Origin: Phymorhynchus buccinoides
Taxonomy: Eukaryota; Mollusca; Gastropoda; Neogastropoda; Raphitomidae
Reading direction: 5' to 3'
Length of the DNA: 64,000 nucleotides
NCBI GenBank assembly: GCA_017654935.2
Contig: CM065690.1
Location: forward strand, 39,437,509 to 39,501,508
The notes beneath the pieces were generated by a model. That model was given only the letters and a program-made list of their open reading frames with translations. It searched no databases and was not told the origin of the DNA. The first letter of the stretch is position 1. Every line of letters starts with the position of its first letter. The position numbers and the translations under genes are program-made. This document shows, piece after piece, positions 53,514 to 64,000 of this stretch.

Positions 53514-53762
53514 TTAACCCTTTCAAGGGGGTACCAGCAATATTTAGATTATAAAAAATGCTGAATACCATTAAATGTTATAATGTATGCTAGAGTCAAC
53601 AAAATCCATCTCTCAGCATTGGGGATTCTCTCTGTGACATATAAAATAAGGTCTATCCTCCCCCCCTTCCCAAAACTCCCTCTACAATAGGGTCTTTGGA
53701 TAATAGACACACAATGTGATGCCTTTAAGTGACATAGGTGTTAAATCAATGTGGTGCTAATA
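53514..53762 (+). repeat. TTAA-type MITE, right-truncated
   Basis: TTAACCCTTTCAAGGGGG start, then ACATAAAATAAGGTCTATCC and GACATAGGTGTTAAATCAAT GTGGTGC as in copy 1. The GGCGGTGAAAGGGTTAA end is missing. Confidence 0.75.
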
Positions 53763-54225
53763 TACACAAAAACAAAGTTTAGATTATTAAAACCAATACT
53801 GGGTACCAAACAATGATAAAAGTATGGTAGGGTCAACACGGCCAGTTTCTCTCTCTCTCTTTCTCTCTCTCTATCAGTCTAAAGTTTAGCCTAGCTGAAG
53901 AAAATGCATCAACTCTACTCTTTTTAAAACACTTCTTTGGAGCATTTCTCTACCTCCTCCTAAAGACTGTCCTTTATAAAAATGAAAGACACAGATGTTA
54001 GAGACACACGAAAATACACATAACTCAAAATTTGTTTAAAAAATGAGATTTTTGACATTTGCAAGCCTGTTGTGAAAAACTAACCCAGCGACTTAATGTC
54101 CCTTTTGTGGTGCTGGGTCACATATGTGTTAAGTAATGCAATTATCTCCAAAAACATACCTACTCTCCATCAGAAGTGTCATTACTGTAAATTATTTGAT
54201 TGTTTGTTTTTGTCTTTATAATCAG

Positions 54226-63974
<9,749 letters not shown>

Positions 63975-64000
63975 GTTTGTCAGTGTTAATTCTTAAAGCC

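Overview
This is nuclear DNA from a multicellular animal, not from a bacterium or virus. It has short coding exons with GT/AG borders in AT-rich introns, dense microsatellites, minisatellites and short inverted-repeat transposons. The repeat style and the two recognisable proteins suggest a lophotrochozoan invertebrate, perhaps a marine gastropod. That placement is a low-confidence inference.

Two genes are supported, both on the + strand. The first (18058-41759) is a REPS1/REPS2-type gene encoding a RalBP1-associated EH-domain protein. Sixteen exons join without a frame break into 640 residues plus a stop. They cover a complete EH domain with a canonical EF-hand loop, proline-rich SH3-ligand segments and the C-terminal coiled coil. 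The N-terminal exons, which in relatives carry a first EH domain, are not in the window. The second gene (54226 to the right edge) is mitochondrial acetyl-CoA acetyltransferase (ACAT1, thiolase). Eight exon positions are visible, one of them present four times in tandem. One internal exon of about 31 codons was not found, and the last exons lie beyond the window.

Layout: 1-17424 is a second, error-rich copy of 18.7-34 kb. Its first 1.46 kb is inverted, so the left end is a hairpin (inverted arm, A/T-rich turn, forward arm). It ends at a 500-base N gap (17425-17924) inside a 73-bp satellite. I read this block as an assembly artefact (a chimeric or unpolished long read, or a misplaced haplotig), not a second gene. 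From 17925 to 41759 is the better REPS locus. Its introns hold a TTAA-ended MITE family, a family with AAGGCG-type ends, foldback elements, a 54/56-bp minisatellite directly before an exon and a 73-bp array carrying a splice-acceptor-like motif in every unit. From 41.8 to 54.2 kb lie the REPS 3' region and an intergenic stretch rich in tandem repeats, MITEs and a SINE-like family. From 54.2 to 64 kb is ACAT1.

The two genes are unrelated in function: endocytic/Ral signalling scaffold versus ketone-body and isoleucine metabolism. I see no operon-like link and no convincing novel system. The most interesting biology is the four-fold tandem duplication of an ACAT1 exon with 26-nt spacers, the acceptor-bearing satellite and the mutually inverted MITE copies in one pre-mRNA. 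The most important practical point is that 1-17424 should not be annotated as a separate locus.
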